DNA of 64,000 bases from Bradyrhizobium hereditatis (GTDB taxonomy: Bacteria > Pseudomonadota > Alphaproteobacteria > Rhizobiales > Xanthobacteraceae): positions 1-64,000 of the forward strand of contig NZ_JAGKJK010000003.1 in the NCBI RefSeq assembly GCF_020329435.1. The letters are read 5' to 3'. Shown here one piece after another: positions 26,624-36,507 of the stretch. Both the position numbers and the translations under genes were made by a program. The notes beneath the pieces were generated by a model. That model saw nothing but the letters and a program-made list of their open reading frames with translations, did no database searches and had not been told where the DNA came from. Position 1 is the first letter of the stretch, and every line of letters begins with the position of its first letter.

Positions 26624-26687
26624 CGATGGCATGGGCGGCAGGACTGATCTCTCCCTGCCGCCCTTGTCGGCTAATACGGATGCTGGA

Positions 26688-27047
26688 ATGCGAGTATCGC
26701 TTTTAACTGCTGCCTCCCTGGCCATTATCTGGCCATGGCTGTCGACCGCTACGTTTTCCCAACAGTCCAACTCAGCGGGCTCTGCGAGTCCGCAGGCGCA
26801 AGCCGAAGCCTCGCCAAACGACGTCGATGGCCGGAAAATGTTCACAAGCAACTGCGGCTTCTGTCACCAGGATGGCGGGCGCCATGCCGGTCGGGGTCCG
26901 AAGCTATCGAAGTCCGAGCGCAGCGACGAATTCATCATCGAGCGTATCAAGAAGGGCAAAACGGGCGCCATGCCCGCCTATGGTGAAGTGTTCAATGACG
27001 CCCAGATTGGCGCGCTTCTGGCCTACATACGAGGGCTGGATGACTAG
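26688..27047 (+). CDS. Small periplasmic cytochrome c
   Basis: Monohaem cytochrome c of 119 residues from the ATG at 26688, which gives a proper signal peptide (MRVSLLTAASLAIIW... ending TFSQQ). An ATG at 26631 would add a polar extension. Haem attachment is CGFCH, and the distal methionine is probably in TGAMPAYG. The domain ends with IGALLAYIRGLDD, typical of class I cytochromes. It lies between the PQQ dehydrogenase and a binding protein, the order of xoxF-xoxG-xoxJ clusters, so it should be the electron acceptor of the dehydrogenase. Confidence 0.88.
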   Translation: MRVSLLTAASLAIIWPWLSTATFSQQSNSAGSASPQAQAEASPNDVDGRKMFTSNCGFCHQDGGRHAGRGPKLSKSERSDEFIIERIKKGKTGAMPAYGEVFNDAQIGALLAYIRGLDD

Positions 27048-27846
27048 GGCGTCTGCGGCAGACAAACCGCGTTATCGCCTCGCGCGCTACGCGGCAAGCC
27101 TCGCGCTGCTGATGCTCTGGAACGCGCCGCCAGCGGACGCCCGCTCGCTGGAAGCCGTCATCGAGCGCGGCGCCCTGACGCTCTGCGCCAGCCCCAATGC
27201 GCTGCCGTTTGCCAGCAAGTTCGGGCCGGTCCCAGGATTTCAGATCGAACTCGGCGAGAAGATTGCCGAGCAACTCGGCGTCAAGCTGACGCGGGAATGG
27301 GTGGTCAGCGCGATCCAGTATCGCCGCGCCGATTGCGATCTCGTGCTGGACGTCATCGCCCGCAAGGATACGGCGCCTGCGGGCGGTGTGCGGGTTACGC
27401 GCCCCTACCATCGCAGCGGCGTCGTACTCGCGGTGCGCAGCGACTCGAAGGCATCGTCGCTGGCAAACCTCGACCCCTATCAGCGGGTCGGGGTGCAGGT
27501 CGGCTCGCTGGTCTCCATGACCCTCAGTAAGGGCGGCGCCACCACCTCCCCGTTCGTATACGAGGACGACATTGTTGCAGCGCTGGCCAATCGCGAGATC
27601 GAGGCGGCCGCCGTCACACCAATGACGGTCGGCTGGTTCAACCTGCAGCATGCCGACAAACCTTTGCGCATCATTCCGGCGTTCGACAACGATCAGGACT
27701 TGAGCTGGAATATTGCGGCAGGGCTGCTGCGCCCCGACGACAAGCTGCGACAGCGCGTGGATGCGGCGATCGAGGCCCTGCTGGCCGATGGCACCATCGC
27801 GCGGATCTATGCGCGCTACGGCATCGAGCTGCGACCTCCACAGTGA
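27040..27846 (+). CDS. MxaJ/XoxJ-like periplasmic binding protein
   Basis: Amino-acid-binding-protein fold of 268 residues of the kind linked to quinoprotein dehydrogenases (MxaJ/XoxJ, thought to help activate the enzyme). Its ATG overlaps the cytochrome stop by 8 bases (ATGACTAG), so translation is coupled. A signal peptide ends PPADAR. Diagnostic blocks are LTLCASPNALPFASK, PGFQIELGEKIAEQLG, and ADCDLVLDVIARKD. A ribosome-independent longer frame upstream is spurious. Third gene of the unit; no transporter partners are present, as is usual for this group. Confidence 0.86.
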   Translation: MTRASAADKPRYRLARYAASLALLMLWNAPPADARSLEAVIERGALTLCASPNALPFASKFGPVPGFQIELGEKIAEQLGVKLTREWVVSAIQYRRADCDLVLDVIARKDTAPAGGVRVTRPYHRSGVVLAVRSDSKASSLANLDPYQRVGVQVGSLVSMTLSKGGATTSPFVYEDDIVAALANREIEAAAVTPMTVGWFNLQHADKPLRIIPAFDNDQDLSWNIAAGLLRPDDKLRQRVDAAIEALLADGTIARIYARYGIELRPPQ

Positions 27847-27982
27847 GGTGCGGGTATCGCGCCATCATCGGGGCATGTTTCTGCGCGCGTTGATTTCGGC
27901 AGCCAGCGTCCCGATCATGGCGCCTCGGCAATCGCGTAACGGCTGGAGCACGCGGTGACGCCGACATCTGAGGGAGAGGCCG

Positions 27983-30010
27983 ATGCGCTTTGATCTTCTC
28001 CAGAGAAAGCGCACCCATTTTGTGCTCTGGCGCCCGGGTAGCGTGAACCCGCCCCCTGCCCTCGTCATCGGCAGCTTCATCGAAGGAAACCCACCGGGCT
28101 TTCAACTGCTGAACAAATTCGATCTGGCTGCTTCACCTGTTGCGGCCGATCTATGGGAAATAGCGGCCACAGCCTGTGGGCTGGCGAACAACCGCGTCTA
28201 TCATTACTGGTTCGAAGTCACCAACGCGAACCCGAAGACGCCATCGTCCGCGCGCATCCAGTGCACGGACCCGACTGCCTGGACTGTGGATTGGCGGCTG
28301 CGCGCACCGGCGCTGCCGCTCCCGTTCACCGACGACGACCGCGGGCCTGCGGCGGTCGTGAAGTGGCGGGATAACGAGCTGGTGCCCTGCGATCCCGCCG
28401 GCGACGAACCGGATTGGCAGGACGACGTTCGGCTCGACGGGCTCCCCGGCAACAACCGTCTCGTGATCTACGAGTTGCCAACGCGGTGGAGCCGGATTGA
28501 AACGACGGGCACCGTTAGCATCGCCGGCGGGACTTTCCGTGACGCCCTTGCGCTCATCGAGCGGGCCGCGGAGCCGATCAATTTTGCAGGCGTAGCTGCG
28601 CTGGCGGCCGGCCAGGCTCATCTCGAGGACCTCGGCGTCAACGCCCTCGAGCTCCTGCCGCCGGCCGACAGCTTCGTCAACCGCGAGTGGGGCTACGCGA
28701 CGAGCAACTATTTCGCCGCCGATTTCGATTTGGGACTTCCGAGGGGCCATGCCTCGCCGACCGCGTCCGCCGATCTTGCGGCGCTCGTGGCCGCGTGCCA
28801 TCGGCATCGCGTTCGGTTCTTCGCCGATGTCGTGATGGCCTTCGCGACCCGATACGCTTACCGGTATATCAACTTTCTCGATTTTCACGTCCACCGCCGG
28901 ACGGGTGACCCGGAGGAAGACGCCCGGGATGATTTTGGCGGCGACCTCTTCAAGTACAACTTCCTGACCGACGCCTACGACCCGATCGGCGGAGGAACCG
29001 CGCGCCTTGTGCCGGCCCGCCGCCTCATGCTCGCCTGCCTTGCGCGCTGGATGCTCGACTTTCGGATCGATGGCATCCGGATGGACAGCGTGCCCAACAT
29101 CATGAACTGGGACTTCGTGCAGGAATACAAGGATCTTGCCCGAACCCTATGGCACTCGCGGTGGCTGGCGCAGGGCCTTCCGGCATCGGGCTCCGGCGAA
29201 CGCTTCCTCGTCGTCGGCGAGGATCTGGCTGTGCCGATTGATCTTCTGCGCCAGAACCGCCTCGATGGCCTGTGGAACGAAGAGTTCAAGCGGATGGTTC
29301 GATGCGCAATCCTGGGACAAAACGACGAGAAGGAGCCGAGTTTCGAAGAGACGGTGCGCAAGCTGATCGACTGCCGTCTGCTTGGCTTCTCCGATGGCTC
29401 CCAAGCGATCAACTACGTGACCTCGCACGATGTTGAGGGCTTCAGGAATGAGCGTCTGTACGATTTTCTCAACAACAATGGCGTTTGGAGCACGGAGCGG
29501 CGAATCAAGCTCGCCTTCGTTTGCCTGATGACGGCGGTCGGCATTCCCATGATTTTCGCCGGCGAAGAATTCGCCGACCAGCATGATCTCGCGGTCGTGC
29601 ATCCACAAAAGCAGATCGATCCGGTGAACTTCGATCGCCTGCAGGACCCTTGGCGCCGGCGCGTATTCGAATATTGCGCCCGCCTCGTCCGTTTTCGCAC
29701 GAGCTCCAATGCACTTGCCGTCAACGATACGGAGTTCATCCATGTCGATTTCGAAGAAGGCAAACGCGTGCTCGTCTGGCGGCGGGGCCGGCGGGGCATC
29801 GATCACCCCGTGATCGTGATCGCCAATTTTTCGGATTTTGAAACCGCGCTGCCGTTCGCATCTACTTCCGAATACCGTGTGCCGAACTGGCCGGCGACCC
29901 CGACGGGCATGCGCTGGCGCGAGATCACGCAGGATCGCTACGTTCCGCCCGAATGGGTCGGCCGGGAGCCGATCTTTCCGTGGGAGGCCAAGGTCTATGC
30001 GCTGACTTGA
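27983..30010 (+). CDS. GH13 alpha-amylase-family glycoside hydrolase
   Basis: Glycoside hydrolase family 13 enzyme of 675 residues, without a signal peptide. An N-terminal beta-rich region (about 1-160) precedes the catalytic barrel. The retaining triad is visible: nucleophile D368 in FRIDGIRMDSV, acid/base E413 in VVGEDLA, and D483 in VTSHDVEG. Conserved region I reads FADVVMAF in place of the common DVVxNH. The C-terminal domain starts near 600. ATG follows GAGGGAGAGG. The resemblance is to glycogen-branching/debranching or trehalose-type enzymes; specificity is not clear. No other glycogen genes adjoin it. Confidence 0.82.
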   Translation: MRFDLLQRKRTHFVLWRPGSVNPPPALVIGSFIEGNPPGFQLLNKFDLAASPVAADLWEIAATACGLANNRVYHYWFEVTNANPKTPSSARIQCTDPTAWTVDWRLRAPALPLPFTDDDRGPAAVVKWRDNELVPCDPAGDEPDWQDDVRLDGLPGNNRLVIYELPTRWSRIETTGTVSIAGGTFRDALALIERAAEPINFAGVAALAAGQAHLEDLGVNALELLPPADSFVNREWGYATSNYFAADFDLGLPRGHASPTASADLAALVAACHRHRVRFFADVVMAFATRYAYRYINFLDFHVHRRTGDPEEDARDDFGGDLFKYNFLTDAYDPIGGGTARLVPARRLMLACLARWMLDFRIDGIRMDSVPNIMNWDFVQEYKDLARTLWHSRWLAQGLPASGSGERFLVVGEDLAVPIDLLRQNRLDGLWNEEFKRMVRCAILGQNDEKEPSFEETVRKLIDCRLLGFSDGSQAINYVTSHDVEGFRNERLYDFLNNNGVWSTERRIKLAFVCLMTAVGIPMIFAGEEFADQHDLAVVHPQKQIDPVNFDRLQDPWRRRVFEYCARLVRFRTSSNALAVNDTEFIHVDFEEGKRVLVWRRGRRGIDHPVIVIANFSDFETALPFASTSEYRVPNWPATPTGMRWREITQDRYVPPEWVGREPIFPWEAKVYALT

Positions 30011-30093
30011 ATGGAACGGCTAGCTGTTCTGTGAGGGGCAAGTGAATGGCGCCGGCGAAGCTTGGCCGCTCCGCCGGCGCGGCCGCCTAACGT

Positions 30094-31602
30094 TTACGCG
30101 GCGCGAACGTAACCATAGCGCAGGTTCGAGGGCTGCTTGGCCGCCAGCGAATACTCGTTCTTGAGCGCCGCGAGGCGATCCTCAGAAAACGTTGGCATCC
30201 TCGTATTGTCAGCCGCTCTCAGCTTGATCTTATAGAACCTGGTTGCGTTGCCGCCGAAGATCAGCTGCTTGGTGGCGCTATTGGCGTCGCCGAGCGGCGC
30301 AAAGCCGTACTTCTTCTGCATGTCCTCGGGGATTTCGAGCCGGCGCAGCGCCTCGATCTGCCACTGCGGCGAGCCGTACCAGACCGAGTCGGTGCCCCAC
30401 ATCACGTGGTCGACGCCCATGCCCTTGATCAACGTGCCAACCAGCGCGGCACAGAACTTGGGATGCGCCACCGCTGAGTTGGCAAAGGATGTGCCGAGCT
30501 CAGCATAGACATTGGTGACGCCGAACTTCTGCGGGATTTCCGCGAGATCCGAGGCCCACTGGATGCGGCCGGTCTGCTCGAACTCCGCCCACGCCTTGTC
30601 AGGCAGTTCGAGGAACGCTCGCAGCGCCGAGTGATAGATCACGAAGTTCATCTGCGGCCAATCCTTGGCGGCCTTTCCGATGTCCCATGCGGTTGCGTAT
30701 TCCCACACGCCGGCGAATGACTTCTCATAATCCGGCGGCAGCAGCCCTTTGTGGATACACAGCGTGTTGATGCCGGCCTTCACCGCTTTTTCGTAGAACG
30801 GATACATCACCTGCTCGTCGTCGAGCCGCCATGGGAACTTGGAGGGCGCCAGCGGATCGCCGATGGTGTAGGACTTCCAGGAATCCGGCTTGTAGATCTC
30901 GATCGCCTTGTCGACCTCCTCCATCCAGCCTGGCTGCTTTGGCGTGATGACGCTGTGGGCCAACAGGCGGCGCGAACCGGCGAATTCGTTAATGAGCTCG
31001 CGTGCCTTGACGATCTGCTCGTTGGAAAGAAGCCACCAGCTCGGATCGTCGAACGGCGCGCCGCTCAATAGCGCCATGTTGGTGTCGCTGTCGTAGTAGA
31101 TCTCTTTCACATAATTCTGGAACTTGTAACGGGCGAGCGAGGAGACGCCCTCCTCCTTCATCTTCGGATTCCAGTGCTGGCTCGCAAAGTCCGCCAGCCC
31201 CAGGAGCTCCTTGTGATCGAAGTCGTCGCGCACGAAATGGGTCTGAACGTCGAAGATGAACTGGCCGGCAAGGTCTTGCGCACGCGCCAGCATCATTTCG
31301 GGCTCTCGAGCCTCCGCAGGCGCGACCTGGAAAACATTGCCGTAGACGTCGTTCATGGCGAGGAATGCCGCGGCCATGCCGCAGCTCGTGTGCAGGAACT
31401 GCCTGCGGCTCAAGCCGAGGTGCTTGCCGTTCGCGTCAGCGAGCTCGTTGATCCGTGCCTCGACCTTCTTTTGTATGGCGCTCTGCGGGGGCGGCAGATA
31501 CTCGCCGTTGGAAACGATCTGGGTGGGAATCGGCGTCGCGGCCGATGCCGCTTCTGCACCCGCGACAAGACGTTGCTCTCGCTCACTAAGCCAGGTGCTC
31601 AT
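30094..31602 (-). CDS. Tat-type amidohydrolase (amidohydrolase 2 family)
   Basis: Metal-dependent hydrolase/decarboxylase-type barrel of 502 residues. ATG at 31602 follows GGGAGGAG. A twin-arginine motif, LGLSRRQFLHTSCG, lies unusually deep (RR at 66-67), after a polar 60-residue leader; no better start is seen between. Metal or active-site positions include FDVQTHF, NFVIYHSALR and the aspartate in VMWGTDSVWYGS. The fold suggests a relative of 2-pyrone-4,6-dicarboxylate or aromatic acid hydrolases/decarboxylases. It is leftward, and convergent with the GH13 gene. The substrate is unknown. Confidence 0.82.
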   Translation of the reverse strand: MSTWLSEREQRLVAGAEAASAATPIPTQIVSNGEYLPPPQSAIQKKVEARINELADANGKHLGLSRRQFLHTSCGMAAAFLAMNDVYGNVFQVAPAEAREPEMMLARAQDLAGQFIFDVQTHFVRDDFDHKELLGLADFASQHWNPKMKEEGVSSLARYKFQNYVKEIYYDSDTNMALLSGAPFDDPSWWLLSNEQIVKARELINEFAGSRRLLAHSVITPKQPGWMEEVDKAIEIYKPDSWKSYTIGDPLAPSKFPWRLDDEQVMYPFYEKAVKAGINTLCIHKGLLPPDYEKSFAGVWEYATAWDIGKAAKDWPQMNFVIYHSALRAFLELPDKAWAEFEQTGRIQWASDLAEIPQKFGVTNVYAELGTSFANSAVAHPKFCAALVGTLIKGMGVDHVMWGTDSVWYGSPQWQIEALRRLEIPEDMQKKYGFAPLGDANSATKQLIFGGNATRFYKIKLRAADNTRMPTFSEDRLAALKNEYSLAAKQPSNLRYGYVRAA

Positions 31603-32087
31603 TGTTCTCCTCCCTTTGCTTGGCCATAGACGGTACTGGGCGCATAAGGCTGCGCGTTTGGCCACTCCCGATTAGTGCAGGGGTCGAAACAGGATACCCT
31701 CCCGTTTAGTGACGCACGAGGCCATCATGCTCGCCTCACACCTAAGCGAGCTTGTTCTTGCTTTGATACTGAGAGGGTACGGAGACACTTTGAAAAACGA
31801 CTTGCGGTAGTGGCCCATCTCCGCCGAATTCAATGCTCAAACTTCGTTTGGCGCAAGCAATGTTATCTGGCAGTCATGTTGTCCCAATGCGCCTCAATGC
31901 GATGGCAAGTTTGCACGACCGGGGGCAATGCCTCTAGCTGACCGCGATCGTTTCGACCGCGGAGTATTCTCTTGATAACGGGAATGCCGTGGAAACGCCT
32001 GTCGATCTTACGAGGCAACCGTTGCAAATGAAGTATCACGTTTGCACACAGCCGGAGGGGAGCCTAGCCCGCACCGACTGCCCGAGC
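31603..32087. other. Non-coding stretch, slightly lower in GC
   Basis: About 485 bases between two leftward genes. Short frames exist but none has a ribosome site and a plausible protein. Bases 31740-31900 look AT-richer than the surroundings. It must hold the amidohydrolase promoter; I see nothing else. Confidence 0.4.
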
Positions 32088-32321
32088 CTAGATCCGATCA
32101 CGCAGCCCTTTAACGCCTTCCCGTTCGGCGCAATGCTCGCAACAAAAGAAGGTGCCGGACTTTTCCAATCCGTGCCCGACGATGCGGATGCCGCAATGAT
32201 CGCAAGTCGGCGCGAGCGCATGAATGGCACACTCGAAACTATCGAATGTATGCGCCTTGCCGTCCATTGTGACCTGAAACGTCTTGTCATAGTCATTGCC
32301 GCAGGTTTCACATGTAGCCAT
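32088..32321 (-). CDS. Small zinc-ribbon-like protein
   Basis: A 77-residue cytoplasmic protein rich in paired cysteines: CETCG near the start, FDSFECAIHALAPTCDHCG in the middle and FFCCEHCAE near the end, plus histidines. I recognise this as a widespread small metal-binding protein with no assigned function. The start at 32321 gives MATCETCGNDYDK; an upstream ATG adds five residues. A structural zinc role is inferred from the Cys spacing. Confidence 0.75.
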   Translation of the reverse strand: MATCETCGNDYDKTFQVTMDGKAHTFDSFECAIHALAPTCDHCGIRIVGHGLEKSGTFFCCEHCAEREGVKGLRDRI

Positions 32322-32545
32322 GATGTCCGCCTTCACTATGACGCGTGGCCGCCCCCTTCACATTGAGTGAATTCAATAACGGTGTCGCCAAAGGTTGGTT
32401 CCTCAGCGCAACGTCGGGACCGACGGATCAAGGCGCGCGGCAGGCCTTCGCGGCGGTTTCCAAGCCTTTGCTCGCCAGATCCGAAATCCGGGCGGGTCTC
32501 GGTCGCAACGGCAAGCAAGGCGTCTGTTGACCCGGATCGAGGAGC

Positions 32546-33469
32546 TCATCCTGCGGAGTTCGACAGCATCTTCTGGAGTATTGTCTCGACTGAGTGCGGC
32601 GAAATCCCAAGCTCAACAAATCCAGGCATGTCTGGCGATGCCACGGTGTCGATTTGCATCAACTCCACCTGATTGCGGGTCAGCAATGGGATCTGGAGCA
32701 ATTCGGACGCCCATGCCAGCGCATGCCAAGCGGCAAACGGGATTGGTATCAGTCGAGGCGCAAGCCCGGCTTGGTGCGCCACGGCCCTGAGAAGCTCCTC
32801 GTAAGAATACACGCGAGGGCCACCGAGCTCGAAGATCCCAGACAGCTCGGCGCGCTGCATGATCCCGCCAATTGCATCCGCAACGTCATCCACAAAGGCC
32901 GGCTGCAATCTGGTCGTGCCGCGACCGAACATCGGATAGACGGGAAGCTGGCGGAGCAGCTTGAGGATGACGGTCAGAAACGCGTCGTCAGGTCCGAACA
33001 TCACCGCCGGGCGGATGAAGGTTGCCTCGGCGAATGCAGAGCGGACCGCCAGTTCGCCCTCGCCGCGTTTTCGGATGTAGCGTGAATGTGAGGCGGCATC
33101 GGCGCCGATCCCTGAAAGGTGAATGAGGCTTTTGACTCCAGCCCTGTGCGACTGAAGCGCGACGCGCCGTGCTGCCTCGACGTGAACGGAATCAAACGTC
33201 TCAGGTCCGCGCTCGACGTAAAGGCTGACCGCATTTACAACACCGTAAGCGCCAGCAAGCGCATCCGCGACGGATCGCTCGTCGTGAACGTTGGCCTCTA
33301 CGGCTTGAAGTTGCGGATCATCAGCACCAGGCAGGGTATACCCCTGATCCGGATGTCTTGACGCAATCCGAACCGGAAATCCGCGTGAGCGCAGATGTTG
33401 GACGATGCGGCGGCCCAAAAAGCCGGTTCCGCCGAACACGGTGATGATTTGACCGCTCGTTGCCACCAT
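32546..33469 (-). CDS. NAD(P)-binding protein, complex I NDUFA9-like
   Basis: Atypical short-chain dehydrogenase of 307 residues with the dinucleotide motif TVFGGTGFLGRRIV at the N-terminus. The sequence HLSGIGADAASHSRYIRKRGEGE and FIRPAVMFGPDD are typical of the NDUFA9/YfcH-like group, in which the usual catalytic Tyr-x3-Lys is weak or altered (here Y-I-R-K). It may act as a structural or quinone-linked reductase; no complex I genes are nearby. Single leftward gene. Confidence 0.8.
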   Translation of the reverse strand: MVATSGQIITVFGGTGFLGRRIVQHLRSRGFPVRIASRHPDQGYTLPGADDPQLQAVEANVHDERSVADALAGAYGVVNAVSLYVERGPETFDSVHVEAARRVALQSHRAGVKSLIHLSGIGADAASHSRYIRKRGEGELAVRSAFAEATFIRPAVMFGPDDAFLTVILKLLRQLPVYPMFGRGTTRLQPAFVDDVADAIGGIMQRAELSGIFELGGPRVYSYEELLRAVAHQAGLAPRLIPIPFAAWHALAWASELLQIPLLTRNQVELMQIDTVASPDMPGFVELGISPHSVETILQKMLSNSAG

Positions 33470-33578
33470 GGCCCATTCGCCAATTCATGTCGCAACGTTC
33501 CCATTATAGCGGGCTTGGACCCGGCTGCGGGAAATAACTGCAAGCCGATCGCACCGGCCGAACTTACGCTCCCCGGCG

Positions 33579-34154
33579 CTATTTCCTTTGCTGCCACTGA
33601 ATGAATTTTTCGAGCAGAGCTTGGGATTTTTCGGGCCCCTCTTTGGCCGTTCCAGCGGGAGCGGGTTCAGAAACAGCCCGTTCCTGATCTTCGCTTCCTT
33701 GTACCCCTTGGAATCGCTTGAATCCTTGAAGCAGCGCCTGGGAGTCTTCGGACGTCGGCTGGGTCGGCGTAGCCAGTGCAGGCGTCGAAATGGAAACGGC
33801 GAGCTCCGAGGGATCGCTCTTTGATTTAGGAAACGCGTTGAACAAAGCGAGCGCCAAGATCACGATGGCGCCGATCGCTGCGGCAATTGCGCCTGCAGTG
33901 GCGAGCCGTCCGCGTGGTGGACGGCGTTCGGAAACGAACTGGGACTCCAACGGACGGGTAGATTTGGCGAAGGCTTCCTCGCGCATCTCATCAGAACGAG
34001 ACAAACGGGGAATGGGAGGCAAATGGTCTGACCTCGTCTGCGGTGGAGGGCTGGATCGTGGGTCCGCCATGCTGCGCCTGGAGCGCGGTGCGTAGTAGAG
34101 GGGATCATCCGGACTAGGGGGATTGGGATGGTCGTTCGCGCCGATGAAACTCAT
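33579..34154 (-). CDS. Hypothetical single-pass membrane protein
   Basis: Protein of 191 residues. The N-terminal 85 residues are Pro/Arg/Ser-rich and probably cytoplasmic. A single helix, AGAIAAAIGAIVILALALF, follows at about 87-107. The C-terminal part has two similar short elements, SQALLQGFKRFQ and SQALLEKFIQWQ, a small internal repeat. I do not recognise a characterised family. Confidence 0.65.
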   Translation of the reverse strand: MSFIGANDHPNPPSPDDPLYYAPRSRRSMADPRSSPPPQTRSDHLPPIPRLSRSDEMREEAFAKSTRPLESQFVSERRPPRGRLATAGAIAAAIGAIVILALALFNAFPKSKSDPSELAVSISTPALATPTQPTSEDSQALLQGFKRFQGVQGSEDQERAVSEPAPAGTAKEGPEKSQALLEKFIQWQQRK

Positions 34155-34429
34155 TTGCGCTACTCCTCACAATGTCAGCTCATCGCATGGGAATATTTTG
34201 GCCCATTCTCAGGGCTTCAGTCCAGACTTCCGAGCCCACGATCGCGCATGAAATGCCGCACGCATTCGCACCCTGCGGCCGGCGGGGGTAAAATTTCGAT
34301 CCGACGACCCCGGCTTTGGGAGACTGATCCAAACCGGGACGCCTGTGGAGTCAGATGTTCTTCTCCGCCCAAGAAACAATACAGCTGTTGCCGTCTTGCG
34401 ACAGCGCAGGTGGAACTTCGGGTTGGCGC

Positions 34430-36355
34430 CTAGATCGTGACCTGTGTTCCCACCTCGACGACGCGCCCTGTCGGGATCTGGAAATAGTCGGTGGCGTCGT
34501 TAGCGGAGCGGCTGAGGCGGATGAACAGCAAATCCTGCCAGCGCGGCATGCCAGAATGGGCAGCCGGCTTCAGCGCGCGACGGGAGAGGAAGAACGACGT
34601 CGACATGATGTCGAACTGCCAGCCGAGCTTGCGGGCGATCGCCAGCGTCTTCGGCACGTTGGGCGATTCCATGAAGCCAAACCGCAGCGTCACCCGCGAG
34701 AAGGTCTCGCTGAGCTGCTCCATCCGCACCCGCTCGGCATCGTCGATCCGCGGCGTCGGCGCGGTCTCGATCGTGAGAATGACGTTCTTCTCATGCAGCA
34801 CCTTGTAGTGCTTCAGGCTGTGCATCAGCGCCGTCGGCGCGCATTCGGGATCAGAGGTCAAGAACACGGCGGTGCCGGGCACCCGCTGCGGCGGACGCTT
34901 CTCCAGCATCGCCACCAGCTCGGCGAGCGGGAATTCCAGCTTGCGCGATTTCTCGAACAGCAGCCGGCTGCCGCGCCGCCACGTATACATCAAGAGCATC
35001 ACGACGCCGCCGAGCACCAGCGGCACCCAGCCGCCCTCGAACACCTTCAAGAGATTGGCCGCGAGGAAGGTGACGTCGAGGAACAGGAAAGGCGCGATCA
35101 GCGCGGCGGCGGCGATCGGCGACCACTTCCAGACCCGCCACACCACGACAAAACCCATCATCGCCGTGACCACCATGGTGCCAGTCACCGAGATGCCGTA
35201 GGCCGAGGCCAGCGCACTCGACGAGCGGAATAGCACCACCAGCAGGATCACCGCCAAGAACAGCAGCAAGTTGATCCGCGGGATGTAGATCTGGCCGGAA
35301 TGGGCTTCCGAGGTATGGCGAATTTCGAACCGCGGCAGTAGCCCTAGCTGGATCGCCTGGCGCGTCAGCGAATAGGCACCGGTGATGACGGCCTGACTCG
35401 CGATCACGGTCGCCACCGTCGCGAGCACCACCATCGGGATCAGCGCCCAATCCGGGAACATCAGGAAGAATGGATTCTCGATCGCCTTTGGGTCGGCGAT
35501 CAACAGCGCGCCCTGCCCCAGATAGTTGATCGCTAGCGACGGCAGCACGATGAAGAGCCACGCAGTCTGGATCGGCCGCTTGCCGAAATGACCGAGGTCG
35601 GCATAGAGCGCCTCCGCGCCGGTGACGGCGAGAAACACCGCACCCAGCGTTATGAAGCCGATCAGGCCGTGATGGAGCATGAAGGAGACCGCATACAGCG
35701 GATTGAAAGCCTGCAGCACTTCGGGATGACGCGCGATCTGCGGCACAGCGGCGATCGCGATCACGGCGAACCAGACGCACATGACGGGTCCGAAGAACGC
35801 AGCCACGCGCGCGGTGCCGCGGGACTGCACGGCAAACAGCGCCACCAGAATGATCAATGTCAGCGGCACGACATAATGCTCGAAGGTCGCAGTGATCAGC
35901 TTCATACCTTCGATCGCCGAGAGCACCGACAGCGCGGGCGTCAGGACGGCGTCGCCGTAAAACAGCGCGCCCGAGATGATGCCGAGCAGCACGATCGCCG
36001 CCCCGCCCTTGCCGACCGCCCGCTGCGCCAGCGCCATCAGCGCCAGCGTTCCACCCTCGCCGTTGTTGTCGGCGCGCAGGAGGATCACGACGTATTTCAG
36101 CGTCACCACCACGATCAGCGCCCACAGGATCAGCGAGAGCACGCCGAGCACGGCCTGCGGCGTGGCGGCGGTCGAAGCCTCGCTCGCGGCCACGACGGCT
36201 TCGCGGAGCGCGTAAAGGGGGCTGGTGCCGATGTCGCCGTAGACGACACCGATGCTGCCGAGCATCAGCGCCTTGAAGGTGGCGGTGGAATGCGCTTCGC
36301 CATGACCGTTGGCCGCGGGCGTTTCCGCCGCGGTGACCGCAAACTGGACTGACAT
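34430..36355 (-). CDS. kup: KUP potassium uptake protein, paralogue 1
   Basis: KUP/HAK/KT potassium:proton symporter of 641 residues with about 12 transmembrane helices followed by a soluble C-terminal domain. The family hallmark near the start is [17 protein letters not shown]. Further matches are [16 protein letters not shown] and [18 protein letters not shown] chose the ATG at 36355; the extra 11 residues of a longer frame (from 36388) are unlikely. It is adjacent to a second kup gene on the same strand. The two proteins end identically over their last ~27 residues ([15 protein letters not shown]... onward), a sign of gene duplication. Confidence 0.93.
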   Translation of the reverse strand: MSVQFAVTAAETPAANGHGEAHSTATFKALMLGSIGVVYGDIGTSPLYALREAVVAASEASTAATPQAVLGVLSLILWALIVVVTLKYVVILLRADNNGEGGTLALMALAQRAVGKGGAAIVLLGIISGALFYGDAVLTPALSVLSAIEGMKLITATFEHYVVPLTLIILVALFAVQSRGTARVAAFFGPVMCVWFAVIAIAAVPQIARHPEVLQAFNPLYAVSFMLHHGLIGFITLGAVFLAVTGAEALYADLGHFGKRPIQTAWLFIVLPSLAINYLGQGALLIADPKAIENPFFLMFPDWALIPMVVLATVATVIASQAVITGAYSLTRQAIQLGLLPRFEIRHTSEAHSGQIYIPRINLLLFLAVILLVVLFRSSSALASAYGISVTGTMVVTAMMGFVVVWRVWKWSPIAAAALIAPFLFLDVTFLAANLLKVFEGGWVPLVLGGVVMLLMYTWRRGSRLLFEKSRKLEFPLAELVAMLEKRPPQRVPGTAVFLTSDPECAPTALMHSLKHYKVLHEKNVILTIETAPTPRIDDAERVRMEQLSETFSRVTLRFGFMESPNVPKTLAIARKLGWQFDIMSTSFFLSRRALKPAAHSGMPRWQDLLFIRLSRSANDATDYFQIPTGRVVEVGTQVTI

Positions 36356-36507
36356 GGGATGGAGGGCCTCGTTTGCCGCGCTGCACAATGCAGAAGGGCA
36401 GCCCTATACTCCCGCCGCCGCCCTGCAGGTTAGCCGGATTCCGGGCCTCCGGTATGCAACAATCGCATGGATGTCGACACGTGGGCTCAAAGAATCTACG
36501 CGGTTTA

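Noticed and set aside
25769..26851. 360-codon leftward frame
   Set aside because: Antisense to the PQQ dehydrogenase and cytochrome c genes.
34851..36386. 511-codon leftward frame
   Set aside because: Shifted-frame reading of the kup gene on the same strand; Arg/Gly/Ala-rich without membrane helices.
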